Source: Porpolomopsis calyptriformis
Taxonomy: Eukaryota > Basidiomycota > Agaricomycetes > Agaricales > Hygrophoraceae
Direction of reading: 5' to 3'
Length of the DNA stretch: 64,000 bases
NCBI GenBank assembly: GCA_951640195.1
Contig: OX621164.1
Span: forward strand, 3,734,510-3,798,509
This document shows, one piece after another, positions 1 to 10,635 of the stretch (the first letter of the stretch is position 1; the number at the start of each line of letters is the position of its first letter). The notes under the pieces are model-generated. The model searched no databases and was not told the origin of the DNA. It saw only the letters and a list, made by a program, of their open reading frames with translations. The position numbers and the translations under genes are program-made.

Positions 1-475
1 AGGTGCGGAGCCATAAGGCTTCCTTTGCAGCACGAGTTGCTACATATTTAGCTTTAGGGATCTCTCCGATGGGAAATGGCAGGGCGAATCTGCGTGGGTG
101 ACAAAAGCAACAGTTCGATATTACTTGCAGCCGCTGCGCAATCCAACAATCTTTCTTCTCAGTAATATCGTGCTATCAAAGGATCACAAAGCGCTTCGCT
201 TTGTAGGTTAGACCCCTTCGATGTCGTATACATATAAAAAGTAGACACAGATGCAGCAACAATGACAACGATCTCTCTCTGTGTTCTCCGCCTTGGGCTT
301 GGGTCGTCTCAAGAGGACGATATCTTCCAATCCAGACTCATCAGTATCAGGCAGGGTCATCATACGCGATCCATTGCAACAGATGGCTACAGGATAACGT
401 CACCACATTCCCATTCAACCCGTATCCTGCCCCCTTCCACTACCCTTCCTTCTTCAAAACTTCTTCCTGCCTCGC

Positions 476-1219
476 TTACATACCCACCCACGATAGGGAT
501 GGCCATGGTACCGATGGTTCCGGCAGGGTTGGCATGGATGTCACCCTAAGGATGCCCTTGGTGCCAATCAGTGGCATGATATCGTTGACCTCTATCACAA
601 ACAGAGGGCCTAAAATGTGCACAGATTGAAGGGAAGGTCTCGAGGAAAGATATGCGTCGAGGAGGGCCCAATTGACGTTGACGCAGTTATCCAGGTTGGC
701 CCGTGTAAGATCCAGAGTGAACTTGGTCAAAGCACTCATCAGACATCCAGCAAATATTCTCGAGATATCGATTGTGTCGTAGTGACCCGGCATTTTTAGT
801 CGTAATCCAGAGAGGGTAACTTCCCTGAGGTATAAGTTGCGGGAAAAGCTTAACCGCTCGAGTTCTAGGCAGTCATCTTTATGCGGGATTAGTGATAAAG
901 CCCAGACATATAGGAATAAACTAAAACACTGACATCCGGAGGCATCGAATCCCAACCTGGCGACCCACAGGTTACTCCCGGCCATCTCCAGATGTTCCTG
1001 AACCAAATCGCCGCCCCACTCCGAAATGGCGGTGAACTCAACAAGGTGGATAGGGTGTCGCGGCTGTGGCAATGGATTGACGATGGCATATTGGGCCAGG
1101 GAGGGCAACACAGCGGAGGAAACATCCCTATTCACTAGGGATAGTGCGAGTAGATCCCTGGGCCTGTCCTGAATGTGGGAGATTATTTTGAACCACAGCT
1201 CTAGGGGAAGGAGGATCAT
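476..1219 (-). CDS. F-box-like protein (F-box A, copy 1)
   Basis: Single-exon protein of 247 residues starting at an ATG. The N-terminus (LPLELWFKIISHIQD, then LLALSLVNRDVSS) has the LPxELW...I...I pattern followed by a leucine-rich helix that is typical of F-box domains in agaricomycetes. F-box proteins act as substrate adaptors of SCF ubiquitin ligases through Skp1. The rest is leucine-rich and degenerate repeat-like (LREVTLSGLRL; SLQSVHILGPL), as expected for a short LRR-type substrate-binding region. Agaricomycete F-box proteins are usually longer (400-600 residues), so this is a short member. A diverged paralogue lies at 46558-47361 on the other strand. The substrate cannot be inferred. 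Confidence 0.75.
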   Translation of the reverse strand: MILLPLELWFKIISHIQDRPRDLLALSLVNRDVSSAVLPSLAQYAIVNPLPQPRHPIHLVEFTAISEWGGDLVQEHLEMAGSNLWVARLGFDASGCQCFSLFLYVWALSLIPHKDDCLELERLSFSRNLYLREVTLSGLRLKMPGHYDTIDISRIFAGCLMSALTKFTLDLTRANLDNCVNVNWALLDAYLSSRPSLQSVHILGPLFVIEVNDIMPLIGTKGILRVTSMPTLPEPSVPWPSLSWVGM

Positions 1220-1334
1220 GATGGATGGTGGGTGGTGGCTTAGGGAGAAAGTGGAGAATTGGGGTCGAGAAAAAATGAGGGGATTTTATAGTGTGGATGC
1301 CACGATTATTGTGGCTTGTGGCAAACGAGCTCTG

Positions 1335-1640
1335 CCCACGCTCACTGTCGATTGGCTTGGTTTTCTCGCCCCTTAATTCTCAGACCGCGGTAGGTTCATG
1401 TCCTGTCAGCGAACGCTGCATGCGTCATGCAGTTAGTCAGTGCTACACAGCGCTATGTTACCATTCACCTTCGGTCGGCCTGGTTCTTGCCTCTTAGCTT
1501 CACTGCACCACAATGTATCACCACCTTTTAACCAAGTACACTCTGTTCGGAACAGAGCGGTTCGGTTCAGAGGAGTACACTGAAACTCTGTTAGACTGCT
1601 CTCCAACCTTTGCTTCAAACGGAATGCATTTATTTCAGCC
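1335..1640. repeat. Left inverted terminal repeat of the 14-kb gene block (copy 1)
   Basis: Read on the + strand, this segment matches the reverse complement of about 15190-15600. The outer part (for example TTGGCTTGGTTTTCT, then GTCAGCGAAC, then TACCATTCACC) is related to the ~219 bp satellite monomer. The inner part (CACTGCACCACAA, then the 17-bp palindrome at 1541-1557, then CACTGAAACT) matches 15220-15345 inverted. Similarity is partial, roughly 70-80% by eye, so the repeats are old or were formed from diverged copies. Confidence 0.7.
1541..1557. promoter_or_regulatory. 17-bp perfect palindrome CTCTGTTCGGAACAGAG in the left inverted repeat
   Basis: Two 8-bp arms (CTCTGTTC / GAACAGAG) around one central base. 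The same palindrome, reading CTCTGTTCCGAACAGAG on the + strand, occurs in the right inverted repeat near 15260-15276. It is conserved while the flanking bases have drifted, which suggests a binding site for a dimeric protein. No protein is known to bind it. Confidence 0.55.
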
Positions 1641-1877
1641 AGGCCTCTAAGTGAACGCAAGGGAGAAGGGCAGGTAGAAGAAGGTGGCAGGATCAGGATC
1701 GAATGGCGCAGTGTTATTCCACAGTTGTCCTCTACTTTTTAGCTCAATCTACAGCTCCATCGACTCAATACGGTATATGCAGTGAAGTATAGCAGGCGTA
1801 GCTGATAAATCTCGACAAACAAACCATACTTGCCCCGATCACTTTAGTGCATCTTGCTAAATCTCTTGATAAAATCC

Positions 1878-3884
1878 ATGGAGACTGATTTGCATGCTCT
1901 CGAAACTAGCTGGTGGCCTGTTGGAAAGGTCCCGCAGGCCACGGTTCCGCTATCCTCACGATGCTATATCAAAAACACCACCCAGGATGGACTCATGTCA
2001 GTCCAAGCGGCCCAACATATTTGTTCTCTCCCGATAAAGTGGAGGCCAATATTCACCGTCATTGACTTGTGCCAGCTTCAGCTGCAATTTCAAAAAGAGG
2101 ATGGAGGGAGTCATCTTGGAAAGTTGATGGTATGGTATGACATGCTTAGGACGTATATCATAAAGGAAGCGCAAAGAGAAAAGCCTGCGTCTGGCAGTCT
2201 TTGGATTCCTGATGTCGTTCATCGGTTCTGTGTTCGACTGGAGCTAGGGAAGGCCCACCAGCCCAAAAAACTCAAAGCATTCGAAGCCGAGCTTAGAAGC
2301 CATTATTCTTCCAGACAACACTGGTGGTATGGTAAGATATCGATATTTTCAAGGCTAGGCTTGAGTAATAAATGCTTGTATACCCAGACCTTTTATCCTG
2401 GAAGCAGAGCAAAGAATTCTACTGGCTTCCCCAAGTCCTAAAATCCGTTGATCCTTTCAGTGACCGATCGAATTGCACCACCTGGCTTGACGGTTTCGAA
2501 GCAGACTGCATCTTATTTGGGTTCACCAATCGTTTGGAGGCTGTCGCGATCTCCTCCGTGGAACTTGAGCGTGTACCTGAGCTTGAACTTGGACCTGGGT
2601 ATGAACACGAACACGAATATGAACAAGATGATAACGATCAAGGTGAGGGTGAAGGTGAAGGTGTGTGATCCTGATGTCAATTCGATAGCTTGTTAAGTAC
2701 TTATCATTCAATTAATTTCATGAGCTCCAAAAAGGAAGCGAGGACGCCCACGCAAGGACAAGCATGTTGAATTATCTAATGATTTCCCCAAAGCATGGAT
2801 TCTGAGGAGTGGAGAGAGGGTTGCATCTTGCCCTATGGATTTCTTTCAGACCCTCCCTGCATTAACGGGGGGTGATGTCCCCAGAAAAAAGGCCATGAGA
2901 AAGGTACCGACTATGTTATTTTTCAATGGCGTCATATTCACCATACACAGAGAATTCAAGCGAATACAAAACCAGAAGCAGAAGCAGGCGTCTCAGCAAA
3001 GTCACTACCTGCTTCTCCTGGCAAGGACTTCCAGGTTTGTTTGTAGTTTTATGTTTGTATTTGAATGATTTGTACAGGTAAGACGCCCTAAGCAGCCCTC
3101 ATTGGCAAGGCGTATACCCTCCTCAGCTATACCATCTGTGAATCACCCTCAGCAGGTGGGTCTTATCTTCTTCATACCTAGTCAGAAGCAATGGCGATTT
3201 ATCCAAGAATTCGTCCAGAAAAATCGAAATCGAAATCTATCCGAAAGCCTGCTTGTAGGTCTGGATCCAGAAATAGAGGTTGAGAAAAGGAAAAGGGTAT
3301 AGTATTTTCCCCATCATGTGCCTCGTGTATGCTTATATGTATGTCTCCTAGGATACGAAGGGGAAGGGGCGCGCTACAGACACCACTCTGGTGGGTATCA
3401 GGCTTGCATTCGAGTCATTCGGAGTACAAGTCCAGATGGATGGTGACGGTAGCCATCCTTTTTCTTCTAGGTCGTGGATGATGGTCACGATAAGCTAGAA
3501 CCAGAACCCATCCCACGTTGGGTGAAATTGCTCCTTCAGCCACTCAGCGGTAATGCAGATGACCTCGCAACCCACCTCCTTGATCTATCGGATGCAACGA
3601 AAGGATACGACAAGAAAGGCATATGGGTCGATTTGTCACACTTTGATGTAGACATGGTATGTCTTTCTATCGAATATGGGGGTATTGCATCCATCCATTT
3701 TTCTGACTAGATCAAGAATCTGGTGATGGAGTGGAAAAAGCGACAAGACTTGGCAAATTTCACTATGTTTGAGGACAACGACGAGTTGGTTTTCATGAAG
3801 AGAACGTTCAAAGGCATACACGCCCTCATTGCCAAAGGTGCCATGCACAACTTTCATAAGTATGTTGAGGAAATGATGAAATGA
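1878..3884 (+). CDS. AT-hook protein of unknown function, spliced (copy 1)
   Basis: Multi-exon gene. The first ATG is at 1878 (METDLHALETSWWPVGK). A long first exon to about 2333 is followed by exons around 2407-2640, 2727-2905, 3079-3155, 3250-3299, 3354-3450, 3473-3656 and 3713-3884, with stop TGA at 3882. The third exon encodes PKRKRGRPRKDK, a canonical AT-hook (RGRP core flanked by basic residues) that binds the minor groove of AT-rich DNA. The second exon ends in an acidic Glu/His/Asp-rich run. The N-terminal ~190 residues (tryptophan-rich, HWWYG, FYWLP) and the C-terminus (WVKLLLQPLSGNADDLATH) match no family I recognise. It is the first gene inside the left inverted repeat, so it could be the element's own DNA-binding protein, but no catalytic motif supports a transposase call. 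Exact exon edges were judged by eye. Confidence 0.6.
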
Positions 3885-4018
3885 AGACAAGGTTGCGATG
3901 CACAAATGAATAGAATGGCTGAATGAACGAATGCTGAACGAATGCTGAATGCTATTACAGCTAATAAAGCTACCCCATCTTCAGACAAAAACCAGGTGAA
4001 TAGTACAGTGAGTGTATA

Positions 4019-5626
4019 TTAAGATTCCTTGCGATCGCCAATCCTAAGCTTCCCAGAAACCAGCTCCATGATCATCATATTCCGAAAATCAGCAACATCA
4101 GCCTCTTCCAAAACTGAAGGTATAGCCATACCGTTGACCAGCCACTTGAGATATTGACAGGTATACACCCCGCAATCTGTGGACCCTTTTTGTTGCGGCA
4201 CAGACATATCTGTTTCGCAATTCCACCCAGAGAGATTATAATTCACCTCAGTGGTGAGATAATCGCTGACAGCCTTTTTCGACACCTGTCAGCATTTAAT
4301 CAGGAACTCTGTGGCTTGAAAATCTCACTTTAATAATGCCTGCCCGGGTCTTCGCATTTCCGCATGCAGTCATACTATCATAGAACTCCCAGCGTCGATC
4401 CGTGAAGTTCATCCTCAGCAGCAGCCAGTGATTTTGGTTTTGGTTTACGGGGATATAAAGGGACTTCAAGGTTTCCAACGTCTCGTTGATGGAGGACAAA
4501 GCAGCTGCATACCATCCACGTTTGACCTTTTGGCCATTCTTGGTAACCTGTCAGATCGATGGAAGGAAGGAAACGTTTGGGAAAAGGGCTTACCAACTCT
4601 GCAGAGAGCAACCTTGTTGCGCCACCATAATCCTTGTGGTCTAGGTTTGATACCTGAGGCCAGAAATATGTCGATATCAGTTTTACTTCTTTATCCTTAT
4701 TCTGAGCCCGACAGAGATCGATGTATGAGCCTAGGATAGAGTCATCCAATTCGGCGCCTGGGTTAAGCTTTTGTAGAGCTTTGTGGTCAACGAGGGAGGT
4801 GGAGCGTGGGCATACCAAGGATGGGTCTGCAAGCAGACGTATCCAAGGCATCGTGGAACGCTCTTCCTTGGAGAAAAAGGCATAGATCGGGGTGTCGACA
4901 AATTTCAATGGTTTGTTTGCCTCTTTTACACCAAATAGTTAGTCTTCAACAAGCAGAGAAAACGCAATGTCTTACCAGCTGCAATAGTACTGCTTGGGCA
5001 TGCTCGCAAAAACACATGGAATTGCCAGGCGTAAAGTCTTGTCTTTTTCTCTGGGAAGCCTAGGTGGTCTTTTGAAATTTCTAGCCACCTGGGCAGATAA
5101 AGCTGGACACTGGGGGTTTTTAAAGCCCTTTCCCACTCTGCGTGTCAATTAAAATTAAAATCGAAGCGTGAATAAATATCTCATTACACTCACCGTCCAG
5201 AGAGGGTGCAGGCATGCCTTCATCCTTCCAGGCACCATATCTCTTAATGAGTTCCATAAAGTCATTGCGGCCCTCTGGGATATGGGTGCATCCACAGAAT
5301 GTTCGCCATAGCCATGGGGTGAGGACTTCAGGCGAGCGCAAATTATGCCCCTTCACCCCCTTGAAGTAGTCCTCTATGGCAGCACGCAACCGAGTGTGGT
5401 AGTTGTAGTTATGGCTGTACTGGCCAGTAGCACTTGTATGCCAATACATGTAGTGCGCATCAAAGAGCGCAAGCTCGAATGCTGGGAGGCCATCATCATG
5501 CAATTCGCAGCATATCGTGCCTATCCAGATGAAATTACGTCCAAAGGTCCATTTAGTGAACTTGCTAACGGGGGGGGTTGTCGACTGATTCCAGAGGCTT
5601 TCATCGTTGGCGAAAACTTCAGCCAT
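4019..5626 (-). CDS. Ulp1-like cysteine protease (C48 family), spliced (copy 1)
   Basis: The gene runs from the ATG at 5626 (MAEVFANDESLWNQS) to the stop at 4019 through several short introns. The C-terminal half is a Ulp1/SENP catalytic domain: His in NQNHWLLLRMNF, Asp in WEFYDSM, Gln in VPQQKGSTDCG and the nucleophilic Cys in STDCGVYTCQYLKWL. These appear in the family order His-Asp-Gln-Cys, so the enzyme looks intact. Upstream of the triad, ILGSYIDLCRAQ and LISTYFWPQV fit the domain's N-terminal strands. Ulp1 proteases remove or process SUMO-type modifiers. In agaricomycetes such domains are also common in genes linked to DNA transposons of the KDZ type. The N-terminal ~170 residues are unrecognised. 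The gene is convergent with the AT-hook gene and lies within the inverted-repeat block. Confidence 0.85.
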
Positions 5627-5796
5627 TCCTTAATTCCAGCTTAAGTTGATTCGCGTACACTAACGGAACCCACACATAAACACTCACCTCACAAAGCGAC
5701 TCTATGTGAGGCTTCGGGGTTTCCTAGAAATCCTTATAGGACTAGCCACCAGTTCACTTTACTTCACTTCTTGCAGCCTTCGTTTGCCTGTCGATT

Positions 5797-5977
5797 AAAT
5801 CAAATCACGACACAACTCATGAAACTCACTGCGTGAGCCAAAGCCCTGGGACAACCCACTTATAAGGCTGCGAACAAAGTTGCAGAGTTGGTTGTGTATA
5901 GTAATATAGAACTAACTAGTGCATCTTAGCGCATACATTTGCTGAATTCAAAAAAAAAAAAATCAAATCAAATCACG
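5797..5977 (+). mobile_element. 5'-truncated LINE-like insertion with 13-bp target-site duplication (copy 1)
   Basis: AAATCAAATCACG at 5797-5809 is repeated at 5965-5977. Between them lies about 150 bp ending in a run of A at 5950-5962. The insert is homologous to the 3' end of the larger insertion at 9673-10556 (shared CTCACTGCGT, CAAAGCCC, then the A-tail after GCTGAA). This is the signature of target-primed reverse transcription with severe 5' truncation. It lies between the Ulp1 gene and the zinc-cluster gene. Confidence 0.8.
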
Positions 5978-6034
5978 TGAGTCTCTTTTTCCTTAGCGCC
6001 GTTACAACAGACTTTTCATACACGATTAGCTGCA

Positions 6035-9000
6035 ATGCCCCATACACAATCAGCGACTAGCAACTTTCATGGGGATGATTACTCTGATAGTGATTCCTCC
6101 CAAGGCAACCCACCCTCTCCGATGAATATCTCCCCGACCCAAGGCCACACAACCAATCAACCTTCACCACGCTATACCCCTGAACCCAATGAAGGTGGTT
6201 GGAATCCCAACGATTTCCTGAACATCTCACCTTCTCCCAAAATTTCTGCACGCGGCATAGAGTATGAACAAACAAACAAACATATCTTTATGTCTCTTTA
6301 TTAACATATCATCACCAACTAGCACGCAGCCAAATGCCCTCATCCACCAACCACCCCTTACCCAAGCCACCCAGCCTCCTTCCGATCCTGGCCAAGAGCG
6401 CCAAGTAGGTGAACAGACCCACCAGTCGGCTCCATCTCCATCTACCTCCACATCTCGGCCCATCGATCTCACGAAAGACAAGGCCGACTCACACAGGTAT
6501 GTATTGGATCTGATCTGTGGCATAGCATAATGACCCACATTCTGTGGTAGTCTAGAGCCATTGTTGGCAGCATTGGAACAGGTGCAAGTCGGAAACAAAC
6601 TAACGCTCGCAACATTTGAAAATACCGGCAACCAAGCCACCGCCCCAGCCCAGCCCATTCCTGCATCCAAACCCACCGCCCCTGCCAAACCCGCCGCCCG
6701 AGCCCAAACCACCGCCCCAGCTAAAACCGCCGCCCGAGCCCAAACCACCGCCCCAGCTAAAACCGCCGCCACCGCCAACCCTGCTGCCCCAGCCAAATCC
6801 GCCACTGTCAACCCCACTGCCCCTGCCAAATCCACCGCCCCTGCCAAACCCGCCGCCCCAGCCCAAACCACTGCCCCAGCCAAACCCGCCGCCACCGCCA
6901 ACCCTGCTGCCCCAGCCAAATCCGCCCCCCCAGCTAAATCCGCCCCCCCAGCCAAATCCACCGCCCCTGCGACACCTGCCGCCCCTGCCAACCCTGCCGC
7001 CCCAGCCAAGGATACAGCTAATCAACCTGCTGCTGTGATGCGCGGCAGTATAGCAGAGAACCAGCCCGAGTTCAATTTCGACCTCGGTGACTTGGCAAAC
7101 ATTCCATGTACATCATCCTACATTGTTTCTTTGATGAACAGTTGTTGACATTACACACTCTTTTTAAACAAAGCAACCAGCTCGAGCGGAGGCAAGCCAA
7201 CATCACCTCCACTTCAGGATGAAAACTTCGGCATTGATCCGATGCTCACAGCATCATCTTCAATCAACAACCATCCGTTGCCTGCATCCTCCCCCTCCCT
7301 GGATCCACCATCTCAACCCAATGCGAAGCATGTGGGTGCAGAGAGGAGGAGTTCGTCAAGTGGAGCGACGAAAAAACAGACTTCCAACCGTGTGCCCGAG
7401 AAGAGGAAGAGGAAGGCTGCTGCAGGTGGCCGTGCAGTGAAGCGACGGCGCTATGGGTTTCACACGTCAACCTGCATCACGGATGCACTGCCAGGAAACC
7501 CTGGCGAAGACTTTCTCCATTCATTGGAGAACATGGATAAACTGACGTCGGAAACGGCATCATCATCTCAAGATGATGATGAAGCACAAGGCAAGGGGTC
7601 GGCAAAGATGGTAAGAAGATGGGAGGAAAAATAATTTATTACGAGTCCCGCTAATATGCTGCATGTTTTGGATAGTTTTGCCAATATTGTAGTGATGGTG
7701 GGTCATTTGTGGTATGCAGTGAACCAGGGTGTGGTGTCATGCTGTGTGTTTCCTCGGACTCGACTGCGTGTGTCCAGTGGGATGTTCCTGAGGGAACTCC
7801 ATGGTACTGCCTGAGGCATTGTCGCCTCAAAAAAATACTTCCCAAGGTTTGGATCTACTTCATGCAAGACAACACCACTGATTTTCCTTCTTCAGTATAC
7901 AATCAACTCACGAATAAAATCATTCTTCCACGGGGGGAGGGTTATAACCCCCCTCCTCTACATCCACATATACACATGTGAGGCAAGAATGGTCAAAGAG
8001 ACACTAACCGCCCCGAATATCGCAGGGCGATTGAAAGACTTTTACAAGCACGAGCAGGATGACCAGGTGAGGGACGTTTCCTCGAATGACCGAGTGATTT
8101 AGGCTTATGGTATTCTATAAACAGCTCCAGACTATATACGTTTACTTGAATAATGGACGCACTCTCAAAGCATTGCGCTCACAAGCGGTGGAGTGGATAA
8201 AGCGATTCCCGAACTCAGCAGTCCTTGTCGTCCTTGAAGGCCATACTACAGTTCAAACGGGGGAGTTAGTCTACGCATTCCCAGGGGCCAAAACCAACCG
8301 CCACGCCCACATCACCGAAGTAAGTAGTTGTTGGAGGACTTCATAAGAAGATGCTATCGTCGAACTGGAACTGAACCGGAACCGGTTTCCCCAGATTCTA
8401 CGCGCTACTATGCAGGATGCATACGATCCCGTGTTTATGCAGAACCCATCAATCAAGGGCTTGATTGCCCTGTGCTGTGGGCACACATTTCACCACGAGG
8501 GAAGTCTACAGTCGTGGAAGTCCCTGGTTGAAAGGTATGCAGGATTTCCCTCTTCCCCTTCCCCTTTGCGACTTCTGCCCAACAATCAATAAACCGTTTT
8601 ATCCCTCCTTCTAGTAATATCTTCACTTGGGTCATTGGATTCTCCGCAAAGGTGTTATCGCCTATCAAAGTCACATCTGCATTGCCGTTATTCGTTGAGC
8701 TGGCATTCCTTCAGCAAGAGAAGAACATGCAGGATGTGGAGGAAGCGCTGCATCGGTCATTTGACCGAGTAGACATCCTCTCACACACACCCGTCCTGCT
8801 CATTCGTGCATGGAAGGGATCGGAATCGGAATCAGGAGGTGACATTTCCGTCACGCAATTCGCGCTCTCCAACGAGGACTGCCCATGGGGATTGGATCCT
8901 CCGGCATGTCCGACATGTGGTGTGGGCTGTTTTGTAACGTCAAGCATGCTTGATAAGAAGGGCGATTGGTGCCGCCTTTCATGTGGATTCTGCAAGTCGC

Positions 9001-9167
9001 GTGTGCAGAAGGTTCGTCGACCTAACTTTGTACAGGACTGTGACAAAAAGCACTTGCGGCCATACAAGTACTGTATTTTGCCGTTCCCTGTGCCACCTGA
9101 CGCCTGGGCACACGCTAAGTGGAAGGAAGGTGGAAGGAAGAAGGTGGGCGAAACCCAATCAACATGA
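6035..9167 (+). CDS. Zinc-cluster protein with predicted CHAT/caspase-like domain, spliced (copy 1)
   Basis: Multi-exon gene starting at MPHTQSATSNFHGDDYSD. Order of parts: a disordered Ser/Pro-rich N-terminus; a low-complexity Ala/Pro/Lys stretch encoded at 6640-7015; a basic nuclear-type segment (EKRKRKAAAGGRAVKRRR); then a compact cysteine cluster (CQYCSDGG, VCSEPGCG, then WYCLRHC) resembling a PHD-type zinc finger. Next comes an alpha/beta region with VVLEGHTTVQTGELVYAF and later KGLIALCCGHTF, followed by WVIGFSAKVLSP and PLFVELAF. His after a strand (EGH) and Cys in LCCG, with a later WVIGF-like strand, mimic the His-Cys dyad layout of CHAT/caspase-like proteases. That call is inference. 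A second Cys set (CPTCGVGC, CGFCKS) closes the protein. Genes of this architecture appear to be agaricomycete-specific. Confidence 0.6.
6640..7015. repeat. C/A-rich coding minisatellite (copy 1)
   Basis: Irregular repeats of a 15-30 base unit built from GCCCCAGCCAAA and CCGCC blocks. The frame used by the host gene gives an APAKPAA-type repeat, similar in composition to histone H1 tails. The other + strand frames are also open (Pro-rich), and the - strand frames read Gly- or Ala-rich, so these overlapping open frames are composition effects. Confidence 0.85.
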
Positions 9168-9657
9168 GTGGTGTGGACCTGCCCATGTATACGACTATAT
9201 TGTACCACATCTTCCTTTGATACAAGTTGCCTCCTGAGCATGGGGCAGTGTTCGATAGTATCCTCTGTGTGATCAACAGATAAGACCTTCCTTTGTTGCA
9301 AGTCTGAGCATCATCTTTTACAAGCTTCTTCCAAGTTCAGTGTGGCAGAGGCCAGCATTTATTGGTCAAAATCTAGTATTTATATATCGGTGGTATGTTG
9401 TTCGCAATACAGTATTAGGCCCTGCCTATTCGCCCACACCCATCCTCATTCCCGCCGTTGACTCTGATCCTCGCCTTGCCTGCTCCTTCTCAATCTTTCT
9501 CCCCTCCCGTCATGTATTTGGATAGTATTCTCGGCTACTGCAGCTTAGTAGGCCAAGTCATTGATACTGATTAACTGAACTGGAACTGAACTGTGACTGG
9601 AGGCAAAGAAAGAAGGGAACGTTAATCGAAACATTCCTTTCTACAGCCTTTCTACAG
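9168..9657. other. Gene-free stretch between zinc-cluster gene and retroelement (copy 1)
   Basis: Contains the presumed 3' untranslated region of the upstream gene. No open frame with recognisable similarity and no structured repeat was seen. Confidence 0.5.
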
Positions 9658-10571
9658 AAATGTGTGTCACGTTGCCCTGGAGTCATTCACTGGGCCGTAG
9701 CCAACTAGGGAGAAAATCCCTGGTTGGGCTCGAGAGGTCAAAATCCATCGCCGGTGGGTCTCTGAGAAAGGCAGAGCGTACCCATCCATGTTGTTACCAC
9801 GTCGGTGCAGTGGTTAGTGTCCGTGTGTGTGTGCAGCTGGGTGTGATCCCCACCTGTACCCTTTAGGGAGGTCGTAATGACCAACTCTGCTATTGGACTG
9901 TACCTAGCTGGGAGGTCTTTGGACCGCTGGTTTCTTTGCCACACCAATTAGGGAGACTTATGTCGACCTGGTCCAGGTAGTACACCTATAGGGGAGATGC
10001 TACATCGCTGAGGGCCACACACGTCAAGAAGCATTGCCTTACTGCACTCAGGGTGCCCACAAGGGACCCTTTAGACGGGTTACAAACGCGAGAACACATA
10101 ATACAAGAGTGCCCGCAATACGACGAACACAAAAACCTCCTCCGGAAAGCATCAAGAAATATCTCACTGCCAGAGATCGTTCATACTCAAACCTGGAGCG
10201 TTCACCAAGACAGGCAGACCCTATGCCAAACCCAAATCCCCCACGTTCGATGAAGAACCCACAGTCCCAGTCCAACAGGATGACGACACAACCGAGGGCA
10301 ACCTAGCCCAGGAAGGCCAACCTATGGCCACACCCCCAAATGCCGAAAACGGTGCAACTCCAGCACAATAAGAAAACACCCAACTCAACCCACAAATCAC
10401 GAGACTCACTGCGTCACCCAAAGCCCCAGGGATTGACCCCCTCATATGTATATAAACAAAGTAGCAGGGCTGGTCATAGATAACCAGCCACCACGTCTTA
10501 GCACGTACGCTTGCTTGTTGCGGTATATAAATGCTGAAATCAAAAAAAAAAAAAAAAAATGTGTGTCACGT
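9658..10571 (+). mobile_element. SINE/LINE-like retroelement insertion with target-site duplication and poly(A) (copy 1)
   Basis: AAATGTGTGTCACGT at 9658-9672 is repeated at 10557-10571 directly after an A-run. The ~885 bp insert starts with a hairpin-forming segment (AGCCAAC...GTTGGGCT with AGGGA...TCCCT). It then has tRNA-promoter-like boxes near 9810-9850 (GCAGTGGTTAGTG; GGGTGTGATCCCC). Its 3' half encodes a degenerate peptide (QTREHIIQECPQYDEH at about 10077) resembling the C-terminal end of Tad1-type LINE reverse-transcriptase/RNase H proteins. The tail is shared with the insertion at 5797-5977. The reading frame is broken, so the copy is not autonomous. Confidence 0.75.
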
Positions 10572-10635
10572 GAGTCTAAGTTGAAGCCCACTGTGAGTTG
10601 CAAAGTCGTCAAGTACTACCCATTCTTAAAGTGAA

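Noticed and set aside
6227..7038. Long Gly- and Ala-rich frames (-) and a Pro-rich frame (+) over the C/A-rich minisatellite
   Set aside because: Composition shadows of the Ala/Pro/Lys-coding repeat; only one frame joins to flanking exons of the gene.
8711..9301. 196-codon - strand frame opposite the zinc-cluster gene
   Set aside because: Antisense shadow of a well-supported exon with Cys motifs; no family likeness.
9790..9860. tRNA gene
   Set aside because: Promoter-like boxes are present but no cloverleaf or acceptor stem can be formed; it fits better as part of a SINE-like retroelement.
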